Positions 47,012 through 60,600 of a stretch of DNA of 64,000 nucleotides are shown here, in pieces. The number at the start of each line of letters is the position of its first letter. Positions within the stretch are counted from its first letter, which is position 1. Origin of the DNA: Syngnathus acus (lineage: Eukaryota > Chordata > Actinopteri > Syngnathiformes > Syngnathidae); NCBI RefSeq assembly GCF_901709675.1, contig NC_051095.1:16785956-16849955 (forward strand), read 5' to 3'. The notes under the pieces are model-generated. The model ran no database searches. It worked only from the letters and a program-made list of their open reading frames with translations, and was not told where the DNA came from. Position numbers and translations under genes: made by a program.

Positions 47012-50000
47012 TAAAACACGCACATGCACACACTCCTTTGGTCCTTTCATTCTGTGTCCCGCCTGACCTTCACAAAATGCAATCATCTTTCTTAGGACAC
47101 TGAAATCCATTGTCTAAATGGCAGTGTTTTAAGAGGATCAATGCAATTTTGCAAAGGTCTTGTAAATGTTTTTTTTTTTTCGGGAGGGGGGACTCCATTG
47201 TCCAGGTCACCCCAGGTAATCGGAGACAAACAAACATTAGGCCCTCATGTACCAGTATAAAGAAAACATTTGAAATCATGATTCTCAGTCATCCAGGTCA
47301 CGGTAAACTCTAAAGATCCAATAGAAGGAACTGGATTTATTTTAGTTGAAAACATTTCACTTTTGATGCACCACAAGACTTTTTCAGGTCTAAATTCTTT
47401 GGTGTGGAGTTTCCCTATACACCCTGGACTGGTCTTCATCCAGTGGCCGGTGAAAAAAAATAGAGTTCTATCCTTTTTTTCTTTTCTAAAATTAGCAGGC
47501 TTTTGATAGAACCTAAAGGGTGATACATAAAGAGGCAAGGTGATACATTTCTAACATAGAATCATTAATTCATGACTTTGTCAACTTACAAGCTCATTTG
47601 CATTTATGTATTCTGTCCTTTATCGATACCTCTTGAAAAAATACCAGGAGTTGAACGTTAGCTCTATTAAGTTCAACATGACTGGCAATCAAGGGCACTT
47701 TCTTAACAAATATGTCCCTGCAATCTCAAACCACTACTTCAAGTTCTTCAACCAGATGGTCATCACGCTTTTGAAGGGTATTTAACAGGTTCCGCACTTT
47801 AGGTTTGGTCACCAAAACAAATGTGTGATTCGATTTACTTGTGACCATTGTGTCTCCCCAGGGTTCATGCGACCTAACCAGATGCATTTAATAGCGTATC
47901 CCACCACATCTGGTGTTCCTTGAAGCATGTTCAAGATACAGCAAATGATTTGCATCTCGAAGCAGGGCATTCCCAACCCTAATTACTTATTGATTATATT
48001 AGGCTGATAGATTCAGCCACTTTTCAAGTATTGATTCCACCCAACAATTATAAGTGTTGCTTTTAAATATTTATACATTCCAAATTAATAAATTATTGTC
48101 AAAGAACCCACATCTGCATGCATAAACATGCATATTTGTGTAACTAAAAAGGCCTGAAATTGAAGAACAGTTTTAGATCAGATTTCTGATCCCCTCTTTG
48201 TAGGGATGTTGTTGCAAGGGCCTACAAACCTCGTCATGCATTGGATGACACCTAATCCGAGGATAATTGCTTGGAAAGTGGCTGGTGTCTTGCTTCACTC
48301 ATCCTCCCCATCATAACATTGCGCACACACACGCACAAGGACTTGTTGGATTACCTTGTATGCCAGATAACCTCATAATGATTACATTTTTGTATCTTCT
48401 TACAAGTACAAAACAATCTTCAACATGTATACTATATCCTCTTTGATTTGCCTCACACAGCTCTCGCATGTGCGAGAATTGAGTTAAAACACAAATTGGC
48501 TCCCAAACCATCAGTCATTGACATTTTGCATACAAATATGTATTGTATGCCTAATTGTACACCTTAAAATTGCCAGACATTGTTAAAAAGGCATAAGCCT
48601 TAAGTAACAAACCACAAGTGCACTTTGTGTCATGTTTTACTGTGCTAATGGAATCTATAGGCTTGAACATTGACAGGAGAAAAATGCCATTGCAAAGCTC
48701 CAGCAAGTTCACCCAAAGAAGTAAAGTAAAAATGTGGTTTTACACCTGCATTCATTTGCCGCACATTTTCGACAGAAAAGAAAGATTCAAAGAGGGATTA
48801 AAATTTGTAATTTCTTGAACACATTTATTTTGGCAATACCTTGGGACCGAGGGAACAGACAGAGGTGCTTTGGGTCTGCACCTCTGATCATTTCGAACAT
48901 TCTTCCAGCCCCTGCACTAATTGCATAAATGTCCTACCTGTCTCTTCCTCAAGTCCCGGTGTCACTCCTCAGCCCCAGTACTTAGGTCAAATGCCATTAA
49001 TCACTTAATAAAGCTTAACTGTCATGTCTCAGCAGAGGGCAGTCAGTGTACTGAGTATTAAACGACAGGGTATGAATGCTTAAAATGGATGAAATAAAAA
49101 ACATCAACTTTCCAGCCTTTGAAATGGTCCAAATTGTAACTTTTTTTTGTTTATTTTTGCTACGGTTGAATACTGTTGGTAGCCCTAAAAATTACCTTAC
49201 TCGTACCTTGAGGTTGTTACATAACATAATTCCCTCCTTGTTTAGTTTGACAGTTAACTCCACTCAACTCCACTGGATCTCAAGGCATCACTGTATGTTT
49301 TTAATTCAAGGGAAGGACTCGACACCTGCTGATTGAACACTTTTTTTTTTTCCTTTCACATCTGTGTCATTGTGTTACATTCTCATGGGTGAGGAAATGA
49401 ACGGTACATCGTTAGCACCAGAAAGAAAGACACACTGTTTATAGAGGTTCTAAACAAAACATTTGCACTGGCTCACTTAGTAGCCTATAAATTTCAAACA
49501 TCACAAACAACTTGAGCAATAGCAGTTTCTGCTGGACTTACTGTAGCTTGGATGACATTGAGATAGATCTCTAAACTCTAGAGTAATTAATGAGCCCACT
49601 GTGCACGGAGGGGGAGGAGTTGACGAACAAGGGCTGAGAAAAAGAAGGAGGGGTGCAAATGAGAAAGCTGTGTTTATAATTAGACCCATACAGAATACAG
49701 CCGGTCCTCCGGGACTGGCCAGTCCTACAGGAACTCTTCCACACACCGGTTACCGTTAACAAGTGCTTGCAAGAAGAGACGACGAAATAATGTGCTAGGA
49801 ATAAAATGAAAGGAAAATCATGCATATTATGATGGCAGGGGAAATGATTATCAAGAACATCCAAGATCATGAAGTTCTTATTTAGTCTGAATGAGTTGTC
49901 GATATCTTACCATTTTGAACAGGAATTAGGGAATTTCAAACTGAATTAACCTTTTTATATACAATTCGAGGGCTTCTTTGACGAGTCCGAATTTAATCAA

Positions 50001-51594
50001 GCATGGATATTTAACGACTAAAACATTTTATTTTCCTGATAAGAATAGAGGAATAATAATTTGACAATTTGTTAAGAAGCAATACGCTTACATTTTTTTA
50101 ATTTATGAAAAGCAATACTATATTTTAGCACCAAAATTATTGATTCCGTTAAAGAGCTACTATTTGGCAAGCGTAGTAACGATTCCCCCAAAAACGTTTC
50201 ACCAGTGAGGTAAAATTAATTGAGTGCAGCTTGGGCATAAACCTTACACAAGGTCAGTCTAATACAGTTTGATAAACACACAGTTCCAGGTGGTTAAATG
50301 GGTGTAAAAGCTTGTACGACTTCTTATACGTGTGACAAATGGACCTGAACATCCATCTGGCAGGCAGAGGGAAGTGTGTCTGAGGCTCAGGGACCATCAC
50401 CTTGAAAATCAAGGTGTCATGGAGCGCTTTGTAAAGGTGTGACTGTGAACTGAAGCTGCAATACTGAGAGTGTTGATCTCTTTCTCCAGCAGTGTGACTA
50501 AATTGGATCTCACTACCATTTTGACTGCACAGTGCTACTATAAGTTTAACAACTGCCACAAAGATATATTTTTTGTTTTCACTGCTCATTTAAACTTTGG
50601 TGTTCTTTGGACAAGATATTTGGAACAGTTTTTTTAATCTAATAAGGTTCAATATAATACAAATGTGGTCTTCACAGAGACACTGACGCATTTTGATTGA
50701 CGCTGTCATCACAATATACACAGTGTTTCTAATTCTAATTTCTAGTTTTTGGGATGCGGAATATGTAGAGCCACACAGGATGCCATTCAGGCTAAAACCC
50801 TCACTTGTAGTGGAAACCAAACAAGGTGGATATACTGTACAGAACATTTGAAACAAAAATCAATGAATGGGATAAGAGCAAGGGAGAAGTAGCAAAAGTG
50901 TGAAATGTGTCTTTGCAGCTTGACGTGACTTGTTTTGAGCTGATGCAACAGCTCGCCAGAGGGGCAGCGTGCATAACGGATAACACATTGTGCATTCACA
51001 CAAATATGGCACCTTAATTGTCACACATACACAAAAAAGTTTGTGAGCCCTTGCCCTCTGGATATGAAAGTAGACAGCAGTAAGGCAATTGCACTGCAAG
51101 GATGGAAAGCAGCGTGAAGCAAATCCCCACAGGAGCAGAGGGCAGTTGCCGTGGCAACAAGGCCTCTGGTGACGACAAACTGATCAGTGGGTGGACAGTA
51201 AAATACCCTGGGTGATTCCTCAACAATGGTTATTTCATTTGTGTTTTTAAGAACAATAAACTGGAGTAGGATCATAATAAATAGCCGGGCTAACTTCTAG
51301 CACCTTACCGGGGTGAATGGGTTTGTGTACCCAAAGTTTCTAAGAAATAAGATGTCAGGGCTTTTATGGTCTTGGTAGAGTGAGCCAGGGCAAACTGCTC
51401 CAAGGTGCCTGGAGGTGGAACACAGCCCAAAGACACAAGGTGCATTCCCATAGGCTCAATACCTGTGGGAGGGGCCAAGGGGGCAGGTGTTATGTAGAGC
51501 TGGGTGGTGGCCAAAGCTGCACAAGCTGGCTTTAATGTAGAAGACAAGGAAGTCATGAAAAACCTACAGGAACATCAAATGCTTATTTGTGGCA

Positions 51595-51735
51595 CTTTAT
51601 GTGGTGGCAAGTGTGTGCTGACTCCCAACTAACATGAATTTGATTGTGATTGGTTAATTCTGACCATTGTCACCTCCCAGTTAGGGGGTGGACACTTGTG
51701 GAATCACATTATCCCAATTTTTAGTTTAAAAATTA
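51595..51735 (+). repeat. Unclassified dispersed repeat, copy 2
   Basis: Best-preserved blocks are GTGTGTGCTGACTCCCAACT, TTGTGATTGGTTAATTCTGA, GTCACCTCCCAGTTAGGGGG and GGACACTTGTGGAATCACAT, in the order shared with the other copies. Confidence 0.7.
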
Positions 51736-52465
51736 TGTATCTTGGTCTCTTTGGTTACAGTGTATCACAAAACACGACATTTTAACTGTGGGTCATTTGC
51801 AGTTTGGTCTTTGTTATTCATTCTCCAAATGTAATCTTAGGCCGGACCACACAGGATACCACCCGTTGATAAAATACTCATATTTCAACCTCTCTCCATT
51901 TCCGCTTTTGGGTCGTCTTTGTGTCATGCGAGCACAGTGACGTTAGGCCTTGCAGATAACTGATTGCTAATTTGCTGCCACTGAGACACACCAAGCACAC
52001 CAGGAAACCCGTGAGTGCTTGAACATTGCATAAGCAGATATACAATATGGCCATCAGCCATTAACTTCAATTAAAGATGACACACCCACCCTTAATGCCC
52101 GTCTTCTCCGTTTCGCTCTGATAAAAGCCCACCAAACCATTCTTCGGAGCATCAAGTGGCACACTACTTGAAAACAAAGTACGCAAAAAGATGTATTGAT
52201 CTTCGTATGCTCAAAACAACCACTTTACAAAGAGATCCACAGTATGTCTAAATGACGGTTTAAATGCTCTTTCGACAAGCAAACGGAAATTCTCCTTTGA
52301 AGCCTGTTACCATCAGCAGCATCATAGAGCTGCTTTTTGACCAAAGCAAAATAATCCCTGAAAGTTTAAAGAAAGATCAGATAGAAGATGTGACCATTTT
52401 CAAATATTCTTCTAAAAGTAACCTGATACTGTAATGATATAGCAAAATAATACCAGAAGCTGTTT

Positions 52466-52508
52466 AACTAACTAACTAACTGACTGACTGACTGACTGAC
52501 TGACTGAC
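52466..52508. repeat. (ACTA)n / (GACT)n microsatellite
   Basis: Compound tetranucleotide run, AACT units then GACT units. Confidence 0.9.
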
Positions 52509-53565
52509 AAACCAACAAACTAAACCATCGGCAAGAAGGAGCATTTTTGTGTCGGATATCCTTTAACATCAACAGCAGTCATTCTAAATTATGAGATAAG
52601 ATATTCCTTTATTTGTATCACTGACATTTTGAAGATTGCTTTCAGAGGGAAGGGAGATGGGCAGGAAGTCTTACCAAGTATTGATTCAATCTAGTTGATT
52701 TCAGCATTGTAGATAACAAACATTAAGTACTTCAGAGATTGTTACAGTCCTCCTACTGCCAATTTTGTCCCTCTAGAGCCAGCAAGTGGACCAAAACAAA
52801 TTAGAGCATGCATGTAATACTATATGAGCCAAACTACAAAGCTTTACAATTGTCCGGTAAAAAAACAAAAAAGACCTTGGAGTCTTTGTAGCTCACTGCC
52901 TTTCGCAAGCAAGTCTTAAACAAAGAGAGTATTTCAGAGGAGGGGGCCGCAAGGCATGTGACACTTAATTTTTTTTACCCATTGTCACACTGAGATGTAC
53001 GATTTTTAACCTCATGACCACTACAACTCCCATCATTGTCTTTCGCCCTCTCTCCTGAAATTGTGCGCTCCGAGCTATATGTTAAAATTAATAGAATCAT
53101 CTCTTTGAAAAGGAGAAATGATCTCGGAGTGTGATCATTGTCTGGAAATTGCACCCGCAAGAAACAGATATTTATATATAGTCTCAAGACCTTAAAGTCA
53201 CTGTTGGGGCCAGATCTAGAAGACTCTTGTGGGTACATACCAACATGAAGCACATTAGATTTCACAAGATACGTATATAAGCCTTGAGAACAATGGGCAG
53301 GAAGTATTTGGTTTCCTCCCATTTTTGTGTTTCATGACAACGCACTACAGATGTAGAGGTGAAAAAAGAACCAATGAGAGCAGTCTTGCCTTGACGAGCT
53401 GTCAAATGTAGGATCACTAAAGCTGTGCTGTTAAGACCCACAGCAGCACTGTTCCACTTGCCGCTCTGCCATCAACTGTTTGTACACCCTGTCAAAAAGA
53501 TGGAGAGAGACAGCAAGCAAGAGAGATGGATAAGCTCGAGGCAGTTCTTGCAAGAGGCCAAATGG

Positions 53566-53633
53566 GCTGGAAACACAAGAGGAGAACGGATGGAGTGGGC
53601 CTGGAAACACAAGAGGAGAACGGATGGAGTGAA
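53566..53633. repeat. 32-33-bp tandem duplication
   Basis: GGAAACACAAGAGGAGAACG followed by GATGGAGT occurs twice in direct succession (about 53569 and 53601). Confidence 0.88.
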
Positions 53634-54504
53634 AAGGCAGAGAGCACTGCGAGGAGGAAGCTGGTGGAATGTGAAGTGACAGTCGTCGACAAGTGGCAAG
53701 GGGAGGGGGGGGGCATTGAAGAGGGATGGCTGATTACATGCATGTTATCAGCCATGATGTATGACGGCAACACCTGAGCGACCTTCATCTGCTTAAGATC
53801 AGGGAACATTTCAACACTGCCCTCTGTAGGCCAAATATATTGATGCTACAAAAAATACCCACTAGTGATTTACTGCTCTCTAGTGGACACAAGTGTTCAC
53901 TCCTGAAAATCGACTGAAAGTTTACTTCATTTATATGAACCCATAGCTTGAAAAGAAAACGCTGCACTTATCATTTTGATTGAATTAGAACTGTCTGCAA
54001 ATGAGCAGGCAATTTAATTTGAGCATCGCCGGTTTATTTTAAGGCCTTATTAGTTTTCCATCACTTGCTCATTATCGTATTTGGCGAGAGCAGCACATAT
54101 ATCATGTCTGCTGGAAGCTGAGGATTAATCTGTGAATGTGTATATTCGCATTCTTTCCACAGTTTCCACATACAAAAACCCAATCAACTGAAAGGGGCAA
54201 TCCCAAGCAACTTTCTATATTTTTGCATTCCAAATTGCTTTTGCAATTATGATAACTTTGGATTAGATATTTGGATATTTTATAAACGGACAATAGTTTG
54301 GGTTTCAACTTTGTATAATGTGCAAATGTCTTCTCTCCTAAACTGTAATTTCCTGTATCCACATTTGCTGCTAAAATGATGCAAATTCCATCATTTTCTC
54401 AGGAATGAAACAGATATTTTAATTACGGAAGAAAAATTTAACCTTGGTTCTGAATCTTGAAATTTCCCAAACACAAAAATGTTATGGAGTATCAGATTTT
54501 ATCT

Positions 54505-54600
54505 ACACCATTAATCACTTTAATTCTGAACAGTCACATCCCCAGATATTAAAGGGTGTGTACACTTGTGCAACCACATTATCTCATCGTTTACTTTTAC
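54505..54600 (+). repeat. Unclassified dispersed repeat, copy 3 (3' part)
   Basis: It carries ACTTTAATTCTGAACAGTCA, GGGTGTGTACACTTGTGCAA and CCACATTATCTCATC, the second half of the shared repeat. Confidence 0.6.
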
Positions 54601-56229
54601 AGGTTACACAGTAGGTCGCCAAACTGTTGGAAAAAAGTTTTCAAATCATTTATGTTAGTTGCTGCAGACTTTTTGCCCGTTTGAAACCACCTTCAAACTA
54701 TTCAGCTCATTTCGGACATCTTGGGAACTGTTTATGACATTCCTCAAATGGCTAATTTCTTTTACAATACAATGTCCAAATGACACTTTTACATCCTCCA
54801 ATTACATTTTGAGCAATTCAAAGAAGTCACACCGTGAGGCTCACGTTATTCATTTTAACGATTCAATTAATTCCACAGCTTTTATCATCAGTTCATCAGT
54901 ATTCGTAAGTAACTGTTTTATAAATGACATACTTTCATTTACTTGGCTTTGTACGTATTGACCCAATCAACAAAAACGTAGCTTTGAACATCCTACACTA
55001 AGTATTCATATGCAATCTAACAAGATGAACATTTTCCATTTCTACTTGTACTTACAGTTGTTGTTCTTATTTTGTAGTGGTCTGGAAACGTTACTATTTT
55101 TATTGCCTCATATATTGACACAAGAGGGGCTAATGAAAAAGAAACCTTTCTCAGTAGTGCTATTGTTACAAACGACCGTACGTCTTAATAAAACATTCTG
55201 ATGTTTGCATGTAATTTAAGTTATGATATTTTGTGTTTTGAATTTGGTATATACAGTAGGCCTACTTTTGAGAAGAAGAAAAAAACGCCACTGAACTTAC
55301 AGTATATCATTGCCGTTGGGTTGTGATACATTTTATATTTATTTTCTTTGAACCATAAATCAAACTTCTTAAAAACAAGTAAAAAAAAAAGTCTAAATGA
55401 AGTCTCTGAGGCAAATGGTAATAATAACTTTTATAAAGCAACAAAATAGCCCTTTTCAACCTGTGTTTGAAAAACAAAAAATACAAAATGTTTGTCTCTC
55501 TGGAGAATAACAATTAGCCACTGCATAGGGTCACATTTCAACACAGAACTCTAATTGAAATGTTTTACTCAGAGTATCTTTAGAAAGACATGGCAACCTT
55601 TCTGAATGTGTCAAATCATTATTTCCACAACAATGTTGAAAGCTGTACAATAGTTTTGCTTTTTCTGTCTTTTTTAATCAAGCACAGCAGTGTGGTGATT
55701 TCAAGCCAACTTGACTAAAGAGTTCTAAGATGGCATTCAGCGTTACAAGCGATCATTAAGCTTACTGACAAAAGGTCATCTTTCAAACATAGCAATCGAT
55801 GTTACTTTGAGGTGACATCACTAAAGTAAAAGGACATTCAGTGAGTGTGTAAAAGCAGAATTTGAGGCTAAACATTCAGAAGCTGAAATACCTAACGGAT
55901 GTCAGAAATGATTGTCACTGTCTTTGCCTGCATCACTGTTCATTACATCTTCTGTCTTTGAGCTCTGTAAAAAAAAAAAAAAATACATGTAACATAACAC
56001 TGACATCATGGAGGTATTAAGAAACATGTTCAAAATACTTTATGATCTAATGTTGTCCAGTGTATTGTTTTTGTAAATTGCTATCAAATATAAAACAGTA
56101 TTGGATATAATAATATAAAGAGCTACAGTACCAATCAAATATTTTCCCTTCAACAAGAGTAACTATTTATAAATTATTATTACTGTGTGAAGGCCTTCAC
56201 CTTGAATAACATATGTTATTGCTATTCCA

Positions 56230-56345
56230 GGCGGCTCGGTGGCGCACTGGGTTAGCACGTCCGCCTCACAGTTAGGAGGGTGCGGGTTCGATTCCACCTC
56301 CGGCCCTCCCTGTGTGGAGTTTGCATGTTCTCCCCGGGCCCGCGT

Positions 56346-56376
<31 letters not shown>

Positions 56377-56549
56377 ACATCCCAAAAACATGCGAGTGCA
56401 AATGGTTGTTTGTCTCTGTGTGCCCTGCGATCGGCTGGCAACCAGTTCAGGGTGTCCCCCGCCTACTGCCCGTTGACGGCTGGGATAGGCTCCAGCACTC
56501 CCGCGACCCCCGTGGGGACTAAGCGGTTCAGAAAATGGATGGATGGATC
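56230..56549 (+). mobile_element. Intact tRNA-derived SINE
   Basis: The head GGCGGCTCGGTGGCGCACTG contains box A (TGGCGCACTGGGTTAGCACG), with box B GGTTCGATTCC about 35 bp on. The body follows (TGTGTGGAGTTTGCATGTTC, TCCGGTTTCCTCCCACATCC), then a tail ending AAAATGGATGGATGGAT. The direct repeat GCTATTCCA flanks it (56221-56229 and 56550-56558). Little divergence from the usual fish consensus suggests a fairly young copy. Confidence 0.9.
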
Positions 56550-57323
56550 GCTATTCCACCCACTTTTTTGACGCTTAACTACTTCCACATAATTCATCCG
56601 ATTCACCTCATTCCACTTTTTGCTTATTCGAAATATTCACACCAAGCATGCGTGTATTTTTTTCCATTCCAAATATTTACCGTTTTCGAGAAATTTCGAT
56701 CCAAAATTTCACCATTCATTCTTTATGGCACAATCAACATTTCTCATTTTTTTTCACATCATTCATCCAATTCACCTTCTTTTACTTTACACATATTCCA
56801 GATATTCATGTCATTAGGGCTTCAAATGTTTTTCCTTGCACAAATTTACCGTTTTTGCAAAATTAACTATATATTCATGTATTTATAAAAATTTAGGGGT
56901 CGTTGTACAAGAGCAAGCAGCATTTTATAGCTGTCTTTTGGCCATATTTTCAAGAGCGTGATATGAATTGATATTCAGAGTCCTCTAGGCGAGTACATCA
57001 CAGTAAGCCATTAATGTTGCATTAGTAGCTTTAGCTTTCCTCACCAATCTTCTGTGCGGATTTTCTTTTCTAAGGCCAGTTTGATTTTGTTCTAAGATGA
57101 GGTACACTTAGAAACAAAATACGACTACGGAAACTAGAGAGCTACGTGATTAGAATGGTAGGGCTGAACCAGGTAAAAAGCTCCATGGAAAACAGCAGTT
57201 TGAACAGCCAGTTAGGCCACAAGGGTCAATTCTGAGCTGTTATGGTCATGTCTTGAATTTCTGCCCATAGCAGTGAAGGCTGCAAATGTATGAATTCCTT
57301 GCAGCAAGAAGAAAAGAATTTAT

Positions 57324-57610
57324 TTACTGCAATGTTTTTGGTTGTATTGATTTCAAACAGAAATATTGTGGTGAGTCCCCCCATGAAATCATGAACGCAA
57401 TCAAAGGGTTTTGGAACCTTGATGAAAAGGAACACCTGTTATTCTGCTTCTTCATGTCTACCTTGGACTTGAAGAAGAGGCCGATGACGCCTTTGGAGCG
57501 TCTGTCTGCTGTTCGGTCCGAGGGGATGCAGAGGGACATGGACTTGCTGTCTCTCCTGGCTCGCGTGGTCTCCACCTCTTCGGACCCACCCACCACCGCC
57601 AGTGATAATC
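57324..57610 (-). CDS. dock2: dock2 terminal exon (stop position provisional)
   Basis: The acceptor ATGTAG at 57611-57616 joins in phase. It reads [20 protein letters not shown] to [12 protein letters not shown], aligning with the C-terminal KKVNQFFKTML region of mammalian DOCK2. Reading straight on gives a TAA at 57324-57326. A GTAGAC after FFKSK could instead be a donor to a further short exon. On the minus strand AATAAA overlaps the stop region and is probably too close to serve as the poly(A) signal. Confidence 0.75.
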
Positions 57611-60600
57611 CTACATTATGAGCGCAATCAGCTAAGTTACACCAATACTACGTTACGAAAAAAAACTAGTCAAGTGTGGATTGTTTTGTAGTTTACCTGT
57701 AATGGTAGGCAGGGACCTGGAATTGGTGCCGCTCAGAGATACGTTCCCATTATTCGGCTCTGACAAGTTGGTGTCACTATGGAACTCCTGCTTCTTGGAC
57801 AGCTGGGGGCGGGTGACAGAGATCATCATGACCCATCCACACACATGCACAGAACTCTAACAGTAAGAAGCAATGCTCACCCGTTTGCAGTCCAGAGTGT
57901 TTGTTTGCTCTTTCTCCTCCGTGATGAAGATCATGCTACTCCTCTTCCTCTTCTTCTTAGACTTTCTCAGTTTCACCTCAGAGTCACCCACGGTCACAAG
58001 ATCGCCATCTTGCCCGCTGGTGCTGAGGCTGCCGCTGGAGCGAGGCAGTGTGCTGCTCAAGAATGGCTCAGGGGGGAAGTCCCTGCAAAGAGGAGAAAGA
58101 AGGTCCGGGTGTCATTCACTTAGATCCCAAAAAGCAGGCACTTAAATGAATGTTTTGCTCATAATGCCAAGACAGTTAGTGCGTGTGCGCTTGTATGGTG
58201 CCAGTATTTTTGTTACTCAGCCAGTGTTCCTGGGTCTGGTGGACTCATTACAAATTTTGGGTTCTTAAGTTTGTGCTTGTTTTTGCATGCACAAACCACA
58301 TCAGTCCCTCACAGTTTATACTCCCTATTTTTTTCTGATAATATTACATGAACTACCTGTCGACAGTGAGTTTGGTTGGTGTTGCACATTCAGAGCCTTG
58401 CAGTGAGGAAATGGAGATTATGGAATGACGAACAGATCGCAGCATGGAGCAAGGTCGAGTAGACTTTCTGTCATCCAAGTCCAACTGGAAAAACAGTGAG
58501 GCAGAATTACGTAACACTTGTCATCTTATGATCACGTGGATACTTGTATACCTTGGACTGGTCGTCAGCCAATCACAGGGCAGAGTCAGTGCATTTGTGA
58601 TGAACTTTTCGAGATACGAACCGTAGCCTTGCGATGTTTTTGCATCTACTTACGAACCAATTTTCGACTTCCGAACCAACTGAACAGAATTTTTATTAGC
58701 TTTGGGGTTCTTACCAACTCTCTCACGCCATACTCCTTCTCCACTTTCTTTTTCAGCTGTTTGAAACATTCTTCCATGCGCTCGTGAAAGGGACGCAAGT
58801 CATCTGTGACTCTCTTCCCGTGGAGAGCAATGCCTCCACCCAGCAACGGAATCTACAAACAGATTCAACAGTGTAGGAAGTTAAAACTGATTGTGACAAG
58901 GCAGCAAATAGATCTGGGCTACATCTGGGCTAGAGCTTTCAAAATTTGTTAGGGTTCTGTACATTCAAAGCGACAACAATTTTTACAAGTTTTACAAATG
59001 TTTTAACTTGTTTAAGGATGTGAAATGTAATTTTGTCAGGTAGGCTACCTGCCATGCAATGAGGTCCTTAAGACGCAGTAATTTCTCTTCATCATCTGGG
59101 TGCTGCTGATTGTACTCGTCTGTAAAGAAAGCCTGGCAGCAAAACAAGCCAAACACAATTATAGAAAGGTTGAATGTTTCATAAGCGATTACGATATAAT
59201 AAAACATAAGTACTACAAGTACATAGCATATATATCGACACTGTTCAAATGTCAGGAAATTGTGGTTTAATAAAACATTTCGACCAAGATAAAGTACCCT
59301 CAACACCATTAATGTGACCTATACCCTAAAAGTGTAGTTGAATGGAAAAAAAAATCTTTTAGACAGGGTACTAGAAGATTTTTTAATATTTTTTTAATAT
59401 GGTTTAATCAGAGGCACTTTCAATTAAAGTAGATGTGTGCTGACTCCCATGTGACATAATTTTTAATGTGATTGTTTAATCCTGAACAGTGACGTTTTCA
59501 GTTAGGAGAGAGTGTGCACATTTTTACATAATTATGGCCAGCCTCACACAGTTCCACAACCCGTGATTGGGCAGCTAAGCTACTAGATCTCGATCTACTA
59601 GTCCAGCTATATACATACTCTGGTGTCGCTGGGTTGTTAATTAGTGGTGACTTCATGCATGTGCCACTCATTTTCAATCTGGTTGTGTGTTCCTACTCAG
59701 GTCTACGTCAGCAGTACAAAGGATATTTTAATCACCTTTTCATATTTGGCAAAGCCACCCATGACTGCTGGGTCCACGATACCATTGAGAAGCATTGAGA
59801 GAGGGTTGATGGGAAGGCTCCAGTCTGCCTGGTACTGGTTGATCAGAGCCAGAATTTTCTCATTGGTGGACTCCATGGTTTCAATGGCATTCTCCAAAGG
59901 AGACAAGGTTGTCTGAAGACGCAGTGGCCCAGGCATAGAGGGATGAAAGATGTAAAAGACACAAATAATAAAAAGAGATTGAGCCTGATGTAGGGTTTTG
60001 AGGAATACAATTATACAAAAAAAAAAACAAGAGGTAGTCAATTCTTATCATCCTTACATGTTTCATGTCAGTAGCCTCGAACCAACACAGGATACCGGGC
60101 AACTTGTACACAGTGGTAAAGGTCGTACGCTCGATCCACATAGACTTTAGAAGAAGAGAAATTATATGAGATTTGTAAGGCCAAGCAGTGTTGAAAAAAA
60201 ATCACATACCCAACAGTGGACAGATTCTAATATTACATGGACTGGGAGGGCACCATTTCATACTTGATGGCAACGACATTCACTCCTCTATGGTCATAAA
60301 AGTCTACTCACAGCAAACTCATTGTTTGGGTCCACTGGTCCTTTCCTCACAGGTCTGGAATAATGAAAACGTTGCACGTAGTTGGACTTGTAGAAGCTAG
60401 ACGGAGTCAAACAAAGGTCAGTGTCATTGAAATTCCAAACTCTCTTGCAGTTTTTGTCTCACTGCACACTTGTGCCTCTTCAAACAGCACTGACTTGATG
60501 ATCTGGTCCGGGACTGGTTTATTCTTCAGACGAGGAGGGATTTCAAGGACAGGCTGGACAGTGAAACACTGGATATCTGTACCAATTCACTGAGCATTTA

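Larger units (their letters stand above)
36883..57323. other. Intergenic sequence rich in mobile elements
   Basis: About 20 kb lies between the LINE and the dock2 3' end. I found no cellular exon with splice sites and conserved protein. Recognised contents are listed separately (tandem duplications, SINEs, MITEs, simple repeats); the rest appears unique and AT-rich. Confidence 0.55.

Noticed and set aside
47275-47550. Possible dispersed repeat (CTCAGTCATCCAGGTCACGG, GTTGAAAACATTTCAC)
   Set aside because: The words recall a repeat common in fish genomes, but the copy is too diverged for me to place or bound it.
56239-56571. 110-codon open frame over a cysteine-containing region
   Set aside because: It lies entirely within the tRNA-derived SINE, so it is not a gene.
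57286-57621. 111-codon plus-strand open frame
   Set aside because: It is antisense to the terminal dock2 exon. The minus strand has an acceptor, matching phase and similarity to DOCK2.
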